DNA of 64,000 bases, taken from contig JANEZZ010000728.1 of assembly GCA_026122225.1 (NCBI GenBank), forward strand, positions 2,790,001-2,854,000, given 5' to 3'. Positions 11,565 through 21,216 of the stretch are shown here, in pieces. This DNA is from Heloderma charlesbogerti. Lineage: Eukaryota; Chordata; Lepidosauria; Squamata; Helodermatidae. The notes under the pieces were generated by a model. It did no database searches. It saw only the letters and a list, made by a program, of their open reading frames with translations, and was not told the origin of the DNA. Position 1 is the stretch's first letter. Every line of letters begins with the position of its first letter. The translations under genes and the position numbers were made by a program.

Positions 11565-11705
11565 ATTCAGACCACATCTGGCCCCATATATTCACCTAGG
11601 GTTACAGATGGGAACCTTTGCCAGCTTTCCCTGGAGATGCTGGGGATTGAATCTGGAATCTTTTGCATGCAAAGCATGTGCTCTGCCATGGAGCTACATT
11701 CATCT
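11565..11705 (-). mobile_element. tRNA-derived SINE (family T), copy 2
   Basis: In reverse orientation: 'ctccctggagatgctgggg'-type body (here 'ccctggagatgctgggga'), 'ttgcatgcaaagcatgtg', 'ctctgccatggagctaca'. Read on the minus strand the order is tRNA-like head, then the TTTGCATGCAAAAG-type loop, then the CATCTCCAGG body, matching 3762-3895 and 45893-46080. Confidence 0.68.
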
Positions 11706-11709
11706 TCCC

Positions 11710-12424
11710 CCAAGGATTTTCCACAACATGGAGCCATTTTGGATGTGCTTATTTGCCCTAGAGGGTCTGTGGTGGGCCACACACTAGTTTTGGCTGTTTG
11801 TGCCATGCTGTTTCAGGATTGGTTGAACATGGATTTGCAACAGCATTCCCCTAAATCAGGGATGGGCAAGCTCCATGGGTTGGGGAGACACATTAACCCC
11901 CCTCCAGGCCATACCCCTGGCAAAACAGTGGTTTCCTGGGGAAATTTGGTGGTGTGGCGGTGGGAAAGAGGGGCTATTTTCCTTTAAAGTAGACCCTTTT
12001 TGTCAGTGGGCCCCAGCTGGGGGGTGGGCCTTAGACAGGTGCCCCACCATGCCTACCCTTGATGCAGGTTCTAAAGGGTGTAATACTATGTGTGCGTAGA
12101 CAGAAAAAAGTCCTGTAACTCTCAGCATTCCCCAGACAGCACCTAAACAGGCATAGGATTCTGCCCTAAAACAAAGCGAAATGTAGACGTGCTTTAGAGA
12201 CAAATCAGACCTATTTTCAGTTATAACTACTCCCCACTAGGTGTCTCACCTTACACTTAGACAGGAGGTCTGAGTGAGTGCTGGGGGTTGGGGAAACTCA
12301 AGACTGCAGCCATCTCATTTGCAGTTATCTGAAATAAACAGCAGGGTGCAGTTTGGGCAGACTTTGACCATGGTCACTCTGTAGCTCATCCACCTTATTT
12401 CGGATGCCATGTCTAATTTTCTCC
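11710..12424. other. Intergenic stretch containing copy 2 of an unclassified repeat pair
   Basis: Positions 11995-12075 ('cagtgggccccagctgggg', 'gtgccccaccatgcctaccc') are the reverse complement of the block at 8165-8250. No gene is seen. Confidence 0.45.
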
Positions 12425-13047
12425 TCCTCCTAAGATAAAAAGGCAAATGCTATTTTGGGCTTCATTAATAGAAGTATAGCTTCCAAATCCCATGAATACT
12501 AGTTCCCCTCTACTCAGCACTGGTTAGGCCTCATCTGGAGTACTGTGTCCAGTTCTGGGAACCGCACTTTAAGAAAGATGCAGACAAACTGGAGCGAGTT
12601 CAGAGGAGGGCAACGAAGATGATCAGGGGACTGGAAACAAAGCCCTAGGAAGAGAGATTGAAAGAACTGGGCATGTTTAGCCTTGAGAAGAGAAGACTGA
12701 GGGGAGATATGACAGCGCTCTTCAAGTACTTGAAAGGCTGTCACAGAGAGGAAGGGCAGGATCTCTTCTCGATCATCCCAGAATGCAGGACACAGAATAA
12801 TGGGCTCAAGTTACAGGAAGCCAGATTCCGGCTGAAATCAGGAAAAACGTCCTGACTGTTAGAGCAATACAACAATGGAACCAATTACCTAGGGAGGTCA
12901 TGGGCTCTCCCACACTGGAGGCCTTCAAGATGAGGCTGGACAGCCATCTGTCAGGGATGCTCTGACTTGGATTCCTGCATTGAGCAGGGGGTTGGACTTG
13001 ATGGCCTTGTAGGCCCCTTCCAACTCTACTATTCTATGATTCTATGA
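12425..13047 (+). mobile_element. CR1 LINE 3' end
   Basis: The last part of the CR1 reverse transcriptase frame and its 3' UTR. Recognisable blocks are 'ctggagtactgtgtccagtt', 'agttcagaggagggcaacga', 'gcttaggcatgtt'-type text (here 'actgggcatgtttagccttg'), 'ctggacagccatctgtcagg', and the diagnostic terminal octamer repeat 'attctatgattctatga' at 13031-13047. It is 5' truncated, as is usual for CR1. The coding part carries stops and is not functional. Confidence 0.9.
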
Positions 13048-13106
13048 AAAACACTCACAGTAAATGAAACCCATTCACTATCTAACAAGCAAACCTTGAT
13101 TTATTG

Positions 13107-13238
13107 CAGGGATGGGCAACTTGTGGTTCTCCCAATATTTTGGCCTACAACTCCTGTCAGTCCTCACCATTGACTATTCTGGCTAGGTCTGATGGGGATT
13201 GTAGGCCAAATTCTGAGGCTATAAGTTACCCACCCCTG
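13107..13238. mobile_element. hAT-like foldback MITE, family A, with near-intact ends
   Basis: Terminal inverted repeats CAGGGATGGGCAAC (13107-13120) and GTTACCCACCCCTG (13225-13238) pair at 12 of 14 positions. The flanking octamers ATTTATTG and GTTTACTG agree at 6 of 8, as expected for an aged 8-bp hAT target duplication. The inner arms 'ttggcctacaactcctgtc' and 'ggggattgtaggccaaat' also pair. It encodes no transposase. This copy is the best evidence that family A is hAT-derived. Confidence 0.75.
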
Positions 13239-13314
13239 GTTTACTGCAATATTGGAGAGTTTTGAAGAGTTCTTTTTGCGCATGACAAGAGTTGTTTTTA
13301 TGTGGCACAATTTT

Positions 13315-13550
13315 TTATATTTTATTTATGTATTACATTTTGATACCACCCAATAACCAACTGGGCGATTCACAAAAATTAAAACCATTTTTGTAAACAT
13401 AAAAATGGATGATTGTCATAAATGGGAAACTGGAGTCTAAATAGGCCAAATAAAACTTCGGGGAGTCAATTTTATTATTAGAACAATTAAAAACATTACA
13501 TGAGATGGGAACCTCATTTTTATCATTATTATTATTATTACTGCAAAGCT
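13315..13550 (-). mobile_element. L2 LINE 3' tail
   Basis: Minus-strand tail: 'tgataccacccaataaccaa', then 'ctgggcgattcacaaaaatt' and 'aaaacc', equivalent to the first bases of the L2 at 17976. It ends with a (TTA)n run near 13526-13541. The 5' part is absent or unrecognisable. Confidence 0.65.
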
Positions 13551-13554
13551 TCCA

Positions 13555-14145
13555 CCATGACTCTGGTTGCACATGTTACCTTTCTCTGGCCCAGAGCTAC
13601 TCTCACCTTCCTTGTTTTCTGGGTGGGGTCCAGTTAGTCACTCACTCTTAGACCAGAAAGTAATTATCCTGAAGCTCCCTGCAGGGTTCTATCACCAGTT
13701 ACCTAGGTGGGGCAGCATAACAGAAATCTGCCAACTTATTACAATGTGTTTTCCATTTGGTGACCCACAAATATTTGCATAAGTAAATACCGAATGACCT
13801 TTCTCAAGTGTTTATTATGGGGAGTCCTCCCCTTTCTTTTTTTCTGGAAGGGTGGAGTAGATTTTCAGACTAAAGAAAATGACTTTCTCAGAGATGGGAA
13901 CTACCTTAGTATATTACAGGGATTAATATTACAGAGTGGGAATTAACAGATGTTAATTTTTTCCATTAAGTATGACAGTTTTTTGCTTCTGGGTTTCTAC
14001 TAATGGAAACATAGAGCTAGCGGAGCTTGAAATTATGGCTGAGTTCATTCTGTGGATGTAGAATCAGACTGGTCTGGTGTCTTAATCAGTATTCAAAGAA
14101 TCTCAGCTTTCATTTTTAAAACAAACAAACACCGGGCACTCAGAA
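13555..14145. other. Intergenic stretch, no gene recognised
   Basis: No gene or assigned repeat. Ordinary A/T-rich sequence. Confidence 0.4.
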
Positions 14146-14149
14146 AAGA

Positions 14150-14982
14150 AGAGTGCTTCCAGACAAGGCTTTTATCATGCCATGAACCTGTCTCATGGAA
14201 TTTTCCAGGAGACGGAGTGGGGGAGATGTCACTGTCTTCTACTCATAAACCTCCCATGGTTCCCCCCATGGTTCCCCCCTGCTTCTTCTGTCTTTTTTGT
14301 TACCACTGAAAACAGGTTAAAGAGAGAAAAAGATGGAATAGCTACACAATCTCTTCTAATTAGTAACAATAGGAGCCCGCTGCCTGAAAACACTCCGAGT
14401 TACTAGGGGTGTTTCCTGTTGACACTTTTATTGTGCAATCACCCTGCCTCTTTCACAGAATTTTACAGGGGGTATGGACAATGTTGCCCTCCTCTATTTT
14501 CCCACCACTACGTCTGTGTTTTTCGCTTTTCACAAAAAATACGTTAAAGAGGAAAAGATGGAATCCCTGCACAATGGGCTTTTCTACATGAGGCTTTTAA
14601 CCTGCCACTTTACGAAGCTTTCTGCTTCCAGATTCTTTATGGGAATAAGATCGGCTCCTTTACACGTGCTTTGTTCGGGGGGGGGGATCTTTCTATATGT
14701 TCCATTACACAACCACTAGGTGGCACTGTGGTATAGTAGAATTGTGCAAACAACCAAGGGTTTCAAGGGACAATTCACAGAAATATCAGACTTTCCTTGC
14801 TGGAAAAAACGTTATAATGGTTGCACAGTATGGGGGAGGACCTGGAGGATGCCGACATTGTGTAAAGCACCTGCAAACTACTGTGAGTGAGGAATCGCAA
14901 GCACATGATAAATGCCTCATATAGAAGGGTTCAGTGTCTTTTTGATGGGTAGCTCAAAGCGACATCTGTCTGGAAGCACCCT
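14150..14982. mobile_element. Non-autonomous DNA transposon with 16-bp terminal inverted repeats
   Basis: AGAGTGCTTCCAGACA at 14150-14165 and TGTCTGGAAGCACCCT at 14967-14982 are inverted repeats with one mismatch. The 833-bp interior has internal partial duplications: a 'cttttat/cttttaa' start, then 'catgaacctgtctcatggaa' or 'caccctgcctctttcacaga', then 'attttcc/attttac' occur about 245 bp apart, with a third weaker copy near 14590. There is no transposase-like frame. Flanks share only AGA on both sides, so the superfamily is open. Confidence 0.65.
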
Positions 14983-15190
14983 AGATCTCATTAAAGAGAT
15001 ACATTTGTGTTTTAATTGTGTTTAGATTTAATAGTTCTTATGTTTTATTTTAATGCTATATTTGTTTTTTGAACCGCACGGGGAATTTGTGTTGTTGGAA
15101 AGGATGACAAACTGGTGTGTCTGCACATCCAACACTGCAAAGTAGGACAGGCAGCAAGACATCGTTTTGTCTATATTCCTCAAAGATAAG

Positions 15191-15715
15191 TGTCAAGGGC
15201 TCCTTGGCAGCCTCTTTCAGTCTAATCCAGTAGCCAAGTCCAGACACAAAGGGATTTTTTTCAAAGCTTTATTCCTCTTTCACAACTTAACGACTCTACT
15301 GTTAGCAACTAGCTATGAGTAGCCGAGTACCTATGCCCTAAATGGGAACAGTTGGTCCCCGTTTAAAGGAGAATCACTGGCAGACCCTGAACTTAAGGGC
15401 TAGGGAGAGTCCCTCCCCTTTTCCCTTAGATCCTCTGGGTGCAACCGTTGTTTGCGCGCGAATCGGGCACTACGCCTCCTTTCCGTGCCCTCCATTTGGC
15501 GCCGCTCCCTGCGTCGGCATTGTGTGTCCAGCAAGTCTTCTTCCCGTGCTCTCTCACTCCCGGGACTGCTATCTATGCCAGGAATGCCGGTGGGAGGAAT
15601 CTCTGCCAGCTGTTGGCCCTGGGAAGGATGAGTGCGCTCCTCTCCCAGGAACGACTGCTCTTCCTCAGAATCAGAACTACTCTGGGATTCTATGGGCTCA
15701 GTGTCCACCCTGACA
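15191..15715 (-). mobile_element. Solo LTR, copy 1
   Basis: 525-bp block with TGTCA...TGACA ends. On the minus strand it carries an AATAAAG polyadenylation-type motif near its 3' end (plus-strand 'gctttattcctc' at about 15270), so the LTR reads leftward. The body ('tgtttgcgcgcg', 'actacgcctcctttccg') is almost the same as in the copy at 24797-25324. No retroviral or Gypsy internal region adjoins it. No clear target duplication is visible (ATAAG left, GGTAG right). Confidence 0.82.
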
Positions 15716-15786
15716 GGTAGAGCCAATACCACTCACTTTTTTTTTTTTAATATCCCTTATCCTGCCCACATGAGTAGACAGGTTTA

Positions 15787-16215
15787 GGGTGCAATCCTAT
15801 GGCCGCTAGACCGCAGCTAGCCAGCCATAGGATTTTTCGTTTTCTGAGAACTGAGCTCGGAGCCAGAGCTCCGAGGTTGGATCCCAGAAAACTGACTCCT
15901 TGCTGCCTTGTAGACGGCACAGTTTGTACCTGGCTCTGCGCTTGTAAGAGCAGTGTGGAGCGGCTGAAAAAGGGGTGTTTCTGGGGGAGGGGATGGCAGA
16001 AGCACTGTTACGACGCTTCCTATGTGCTGTCCGGCCTCCTGCCCCTCTGCTCCGGAGCACCCTGGCTAGACAGTCGAAATCAGCTGTCTAGCTGTAAATG
16101 CAGGGTGGCCAGAGCATGGAGGAGAAGATCTCCTCTGCACTCCGCCCGCTCTGCATTGTATAGTCGGTGGCCTCTGAGTTTGGAGGCGGCAGATTATCCC
16201 CACTGGATTGCGCCC
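15787..16215. mobile_element. Harbinger-like MITE with TTA target duplication
   Basis: Terminal repeats GGGTGCAATCC (15787-15797) and GGATTGCGCCC (16205-16215) pair with one mismatch. TTA flanks both sides (15784-15786 and 16216-16218), which fits the 3-bp TWA duplication of PIF/Harbinger elements. The GC-rich 429-bp interior has no transposase. A related block ('tgatcttcacctctg' with 'ccactctgtatt') appears at 48400-48620. Confidence 0.62.
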
Positions 16216-16580
16216 TTATGGCTTCTGTATATGGCTACAGTTAGGCTCCTTTGAGAGCTTATTTTATCTTCCTTAACAACCAGGTTGGCATGTTTGCTAA
16301 GCAGGACAGTGCATGAGTAAGGCCACCCTTCAGCCTAGGCAAGAGAATTAAATCAACTCCAGTTTCCAGTTCAATATATTTATTAAAGAACCAAGCAGAG
16401 AGAAGTTCAGAAATGGTCAGTTGCTTTGAAAAAGCACAGCCCTGCCTCCCAGGACACTCCTTCACTCACCTTAAAGTGGCCATTGTTGAGCAGAGAAACT
16501 GAGTTAGAATCCATCAACAGGTTTAATTCTATTGCTGGAAGCTTGTTTAGGGATAAAGGATTTTTAAAATTATACTAAGA

Positions 16581-16785
16581 GCCGTACCAACAATATAATG
16601 CCACTAATGCATTACGTTGTGCTAGTGTAAGGGACCTCTTAGCGTAATGCCAATAGTGTTAGCTTGTGCACCGGGATTCCCTGGAAAACCCATCGCACAA
16701 CCTAATGCTATTGGTGTTGCACTAGAGCTCCCTTATGCTAGCACAAAGTGATTTGCATTAGTGGAATGGCATTGTTGGATACTGC
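16581..16785. mobile_element. Palindromic foldback element
   Basis: The left arm 'ccaacaatataatgccacta' at 16587 pairs with the right arm 'tagtggaatggcattgttgg' ending at 16778. Pairing continues inward through 'ttgtgctagtgtaaggg' and 'cccttatgctagcacaa'. Total arm length is about 70 bp. It has no coding capacity, and its class is unknown. Confidence 0.72.
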
Positions 16786-16977
16786 ATGTGTTATTTGGCT
16801 TCCTTAGTGCCAGGGTATTTATTTTATCAGCAGTAACTGCATTGAGAATGACCACTTTTCATAATGTGATTGCCGCTTTTTGCATTTAATTTCTTCCAAG
16901 TTAATTGTTTGCAATTCTTTTCCCCACACATACACACTATATATAAACCTGAAGCTCTCCATAACATTCCATACATC

Positions 16978-17053
16978 TGATGAAGTGGGCTAAAGTCCAC
17001 AAAAGATTATGCCAGAATAAATGTGTTAGTCTTTAAGGTGCCACAAGACTCTT
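16978..17053 (+). repeat. 3' tail of an unassigned retroelement (Penelope-like?)
   Basis: 'ctgatgaagtgggctaaag', 'tccacaaaagattatgcc', 'agaataaatgtgttagtct', 'ttaaggtgccacaagact' form a tail widespread in amniote genomes. The related order (gatgaag, aaagctt, caataaag) is seen at 25704-25800 and in reverse at 34640-34745. The class is not certain. Confidence 0.45.
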
Positions 17054-17204
17054 CGTAGTAATAATCAGAACAGTTTAAAATAGCAGCAGATAAAAACAAA
17101 TCTATGTTAAGCGAAGTGGATGTCATGAGGAGTGGGGAAGGAACTGACAAACTGAGGTAAAGGGGAAAATGGTACTCCAGCTATATTCCAGATGTTTAGA
17201 AATT

Positions 17205-17310
17205 AAATTTCATGCATTTATTTTAAAAGTTGAAGGCCCGGCTGTTCAAACATATATTCAAGGCAGCTTACAGATAAAGTAAAACAAATGCAACATTATA
17301 CCAATAGAAG
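17205..17310 (-). repeat. Diverged LINE tail
   Basis: 'gcatttattttaaaagttg' then 'caaggcagcttacagataaa' resembles the start of minus-strand L2/CR1-like tails, but it is too diverged for a family call. Confidence 0.35.
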
Positions 17311-17339
17311 ATATGATCCAGGCAAAATCGCACACCTCT

Positions 17340-17425
17340 AATAATGTGATCCTAACCATATTGACTCAGAAATGAGTTCCATTGTGTTCAGTGTAGTTTA
17401 CACTGTGTTTAGGATTGCAGCATTA
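17340..17425 (+). repeat. Short dispersed family S, copy with inverted ends
   Basis: 'gatcctaaccatattgactc', 'agaaatgagttccattgtg', and an end 'gtttaggattgcag' give a ~80-bp unit with CCTAA/TTAGG inverted ends. Related units are at 17758-17860, 37285-37440, 28650-28730 and inside 6917-7540. Confidence 0.5.
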
Positions 17426-17433
17426 GTCTCTGT

Positions 17434-17765
17434 GATTGCAATAGAAGAATTAAGCACATATTTAAATTATTTCCTTTGAAATTAATGTGACTTCTAAGGG
17501 CTTAACTTTAGGTGTATTGTGCCCATACTGATCAGGAAATTTCCTAATCCACACAATGTATCATGGAGATATTTCGGGAATGGGGGTTGGATCCAAATTC
17601 TGCCTGCCTCATACAGTGTGCAGATTAGGAAAAGCAGTGCAATGCTTTAATTTGCGGTATTGTAATTTCCTGTTCGATATGAGCACAATCCACCCAAAGG
17701 TAAGCGTTTAGAAGTCACAATGATTTCAATGGGAATTATTTAAATGTGTGCTTAATAGCGCAATC
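17434..17765. mobile_element. Large palindromic MITE
   Basis: The left arm begins 'gattgcaatagaagaattaa' at 17434. The right arm ends 'ttaatagcgcaatc' at 17765. The arms pair for well over 100 bp, e.g. 'gtgacttctaagggctta' against 'taagcgtttagaagtcac', and 'tgatcaggaaatttcct' against 'gtaatttcctgttcgata'. The unpaired centre is about 17530-17640. Short copies of the 'gaagtaactc' family flank it on both sides. No coding capacity. Confidence 0.75.
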
Positions 17766-17860
17766 CTACTCATGTCTATTCAGAAGTAACTCTCAATGAG
17801 TTTAGTAGGGCTTACTCCACTAATTCTGTAAGTGGGTACAGAATTGCACTGTAGCTCTCC
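17758..17860 (+). repeat. Short dispersed family S, copy
   Basis: 'gcgcaatcctactcatgtct', 'attcagaagtaactctcaat', 'gtagggcttactcca' and an end 'acagaattgcactgtagc'. It overlaps the right end of the palindrome at 17434-17765, so the two share the CAATC terminus. Confidence 0.5.
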
Positions 17861-17975
17861 TATTCAGTGCATTGCCACTTTTGCATCTTTACCTGTTGCG
17901 TCTATGGATCTTAGGCTGCTTCTTATTCAACAAAAATGCTTGTTTCATGATTATTGGACACTGCAATCTCTCTTT

Positions 17976-20239
17976 AATATTTATTTATTTATTTATTTAT
18001 TTCTATACCGCCCAATAGCCAAAGCTCTCTGGGCGGTTCACAAAAATTAAAACCAAACAACACACAATAAAACAATTTAAAATATATAGAACATTAAAAC
18101 CACAATATAACAATACAACCACAATAAAACCTAGCAGCAGTACGGGAGTTTAAAATACAGATTTAAAACAGCAAAGATAAAAATTTAGAAAGCTAAAATG
18201 CCTGGGAAAATAAAAAGGTCTTCACCTGGTGCCGAAAGGAGTACAATGTAGGCGCCAGGCGAACCTCACTTGGGAGCTCATTCCAGAGCCGGGGTGCCAC
18301 AACAGAAAAAGCCCTCCTCCTAGTAGCCATCTGCCTCACTTCCTTTGGCAGGGGCTCACGGAGAAGGGCCGCTGATGATGATCTTAAGGTCCGGGCAGGC
18401 ACATATGGGAGGAGGCGATCCTTCAGGTAACCTGGTCCCAAGCCGTTAAGGGCTTTGAATGTTAACACCGGGCCCGGAAATGGACTGGCAGCCAGTGCAG
18501 CTGGAAAAGTACTGGCGTAATATGAGCTCGCAGGCCAGTCCCTGTTAACAATCTTGCTGCCCTATTTTGGACCAGCTGAAGTTTCCGGACCGTTTTCAAA
18601 GGCAGCCCCACGTATAACGCATTGCAGTAATCTAGACGAGAAGTTATCAGAGCATGGATAACTGTAGCTAGGCTATCTCTGTCCAGATAAGGGCGTAGTT
18701 GGTATACCAGCCTAAGCTGATAAAAAGTGCTCCGTGCCACTGAGTTCACCTGTGCCTCAAGTGACAGTTCTGGATCCAAGAGCACCCCCAAACTACGAAC
18801 CTGATCCTTTAGGGGGAGTGCAGCCCCCTCCAGAACAGGTTGAATATCACCTAGCCGGGCAGACGAACCACCCACTAACAGTACCTCCGTCTTGTCTGGA
18901 TTGAGTTTCAGTTTATTGGCCCTCATCCAGTCCATTACCGTGCCCAGGCACTGGTTCAGAACAGCCACTGCCTCACCTGGTTTTGATGAGAAAGAGAGGT
19001 AGAGCTGGGTGTCATCCGCATATTGATGGCACCTCAGCCCACACCTCCGGATAACCTCCCCCAGCGGTTTCATGTAGATGTTAAACAGCATGGGGGATAA
19101 AATAGAGCCCTGTGGAACCCCATGGCACAATTGCCATGGCACAGAGCAATAATCCCCCAGCACCACCTTCTGGAATCGGCCATCCAAGTAGGAGCGGAAC
19201 CACTGTAGTGCAATGCCTCCAACTCCCAACCCAGACAACCTATCCAGAAGGATACCATGGTCGATGGTATCGAAAGCTGCTGAGAGGTCCAGGAGAATCA
19301 ACAGGGTCGCACTCCCCCTGTCCCTCTCCCGGCAGAGGTCATCCCACAGGGCGACCAAGGCAGTTTCCGTTCCAAAACCAGGCCTAAAGCCCGATTGGAA
19401 TGGATCTAGATAATCCGTTTCATTCAAGAGTGCCTGGAGCTGTCCTACAACCACCCGCTCAAGCACCTTGCCCAGGAAGGGGATGTTGGCCACTGACTTA
19501 TAATTGTTAACATCCTCTGGGTCCAGGTTAGGCTTTTTCAGGAGTGGTCTAATTACTGCCTCTTTTAAAGCAGCAGGCACCACTCCCTCTCTCAAGGAGG
19601 AATTTACAACCTCCTGGACCCAGCCGGACAACCCCTCCTTATTTGATTTAATAAGCCATGAAGGGCAAGGGTCAAGCACACAAGTGGTCGATCGGACTTG
19701 GCCAAGCACCTTGTCCGCATCCTCAGGCCTCAGTAACTGAAACTCATCCAATAAAACTGGACCAGACGGTGCTCTGAACGCCTCTACCAATGGAACTGCA
19801 TTAATGGTGGTACCCAATTCATGATGAATCTGAGCGACTTTATCCTCAAAGTGCCGCGCAGACTCGTCACAGCGTGCTACCGAGGGTTCCACCGTCTCTC
19901 TCCCTGGCCCAGAATGTAACAGGCCGCGAACCACTCGGAAAATCTCCGCTGGACGACACTGAGAAGATGCAATGCTGGTGGAAAAGTACTGCCTCTTTGC
20001 CACCCTCACCGCCACAGAGTAGGCTCGATAGTGGGCTCTTACCTGTGTTCGGTCAGACTCAGCACAAGTTTTCCTCCACCTGCGTTCTAGCCGTTTCCCC
20101 TCTTGCTTCATTACCCTCAGCTCAGGTGTATACCAAGGAGCTGGCCGGGCTCTGCTCAGAGGGAGAGGGCGCTTGGGCGCGATCGTGTCAACTGCCTGAG
20201 TCATCTCTGCATTCCACAGAGCGACCTGGGCTTCGACAG
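17976..20239 (-). mobile_element. L2-clade LINE, copy 2 (5' truncated, 3' complete)
   Basis: Minus-strand L2 with its 3' tail at the left: a (TTTA)n run at about 17978-18001, then 'ctataccgcccaatagcca' and 'aagctctctgggcggttc'. The coding part contains nearly the whole reverse transcriptase and C-terminus. It matches copy 1 up to 20239 and then stops abruptly inside the linker, giving a 5' truncation typical of target-primed reverse transcription. Beyond it lies an L1 remnant. The same 3' tail marks several short fragments in this window. Confidence 0.92.
18193..20239 (-). pseudogene. L2 ORF2 reverse transcriptase, one frameshift
   Basis: A long minus-strand open frame (18462 to about 20239 is genuine L2; the extra N-terminal residues out to 20306 come from antisense L1). 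In order: linker (APWYTPEL, RRWRKTCAES), RT finger and palm with LLILLDLSAAFDTIDHG, HGVPQGSILSPMLFNIYM, the catalytic HQYADDTQLYLS box (YADD at 19011-19022), KLKLNPDKTEVLLVGG, then thumb text RLDYCNALYVGLPLKTV and LLTGTGLRAHITPVLFQLHW. The frame ends early at HFRARC, just where a small deletion near 18465 shifts the frame. The C-terminus continues in another frame at 18193-18468 (ALNGLGPGYLKDRL, AFSVVAPRLWNELP). The endonuclease is missing through truncation, so the copy cannot move alone. Confidence 0.9.
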
Positions 20240-20490
20240 ATTGCATTTGACTAAATGCTGGCAGTGCAATGCAGCTAATGCTTCTTCTAAACATATGTTT
20301 TGGCAATGTAGTTGCTTCTTTTTGGGAGGAGGTTATTATATGGATGAATTTTGTACTGGAACAATCTTTAATATTTACTGATGTACATGCTCTTTTAAAT
20401 TATTTACCTGTTTCATGTAAGATGAGTAACATACTCCCACTCCATCTAACTAGTGTGTTTCCCCAACTTGAATGGGTCTGTATGTGATTC
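20240..20490 (+). mobile_element. L1 LINE remnant (ORF2 C-terminal cysteine motif)
   Basis: The plus-strand frame at 20256-20309 reads KCWQCNAANASSKHMFWQC, the CWxC...HMxWxC signature near the C-terminus of L1 ORF2, followed by FF-type text. It abuts the truncated L2 at 20240, so the L2 probably integrated into this L1. Stops and frameshifts follow. Confidence 0.72.
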
Positions 20491-20682
20491 GCCGGACCAA
20501 GGGAGCATACAGCAGCTTGAGAACAGACCGCACTCAGTGAGTGATAGATTTACAAATCCTCATTGAGTGTTTCGGGCTTCAAGAATTATTGTATGGGTAG
20601 TGGTCACTGAAGCTTCTCCCAATCCAGACAACACAAATTTGGTATTAAGGAATATATATTTATTGCTCAAACAGTCTAAGCG

Positions 20683-21216
20683 TGTCAGGGGCACCCTAGC
20701 GGCCTCTTTCAGTACACTCCAATAGCCAACTCAAGACACAGACAAAAGGACTCTTTTCAAGGCTTTAATCCTTTTACAACTTAATGACTCTTTCATATAC
20801 TAATCACCAGCGACTAAGCAATGAACAGCAGAGTAGCCTATGCTCCGGGTAGGCAGTTGGTCCCCGTTTGCAGGAGAATCACTTGAAGACCCTGAATGTA
20901 TGGGCTAGGGAGAGATCCTCCCTCTTTCCCTTGGTTCCACAGGACGCGGCCATTGCTTGCGCGCCAAACAGGTGCTACGCCTCCTTTCCGCGCCCTCCAT
21001 CACTTGTCACTCCCTGCGTCTGCGTTGAGCGTCTAGCAAGCCCCCCTCCTGCACTTTCTCACTGCCCGGGTCACTATCTCAGGAATGCTGGCAGGAGGAA
21101 TCTCTGCCAGCTACTGTGCCTGTGAGGGATGAGCTGGCTCCTCTCCCACGGATTGCTGATCCTCCTCAGAATCAGAAGTGCTCTGGGGTTCTATCGGCTC
21201 AGTTTCCACCCTGACA
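20683..21216 (-). mobile_element. Solo LTR, copy 2 (more diverged)
   Basis: 534 bp with TGTCA...TGACA ends. It is colinear with the copies at 15191 and 24797 ('gttggtccccgtttg', 'aggagaatcactt', 'ctacgcctcctttccg', 'cctcctcagaatcagaag') but with many substitutions and small indels. On the minus strand there is an AAAGCC/AATAAA-like region near the 3' end. The flanks AAGCG and AAGAG agree at 4 of 5 positions, suggesting a worn 5-bp duplication. Confidence 0.78.

Noticed and set aside
15342..15713. Open frames on both strands in the solo LTR
   Set aside because: They are within an LTR, a non-coding regulatory repeat. The equivalent frames are broken in the other LTR copies.
17976..20306. Treating the 614-codon frame as a host gene
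   Set aside because: Its motifs (LDLSAAFDTIDH, YADDTQLY, HITPVL) are those of an L2 LINE reverse transcriptase. The first ~22 codons are antisense of an L1 remnant.
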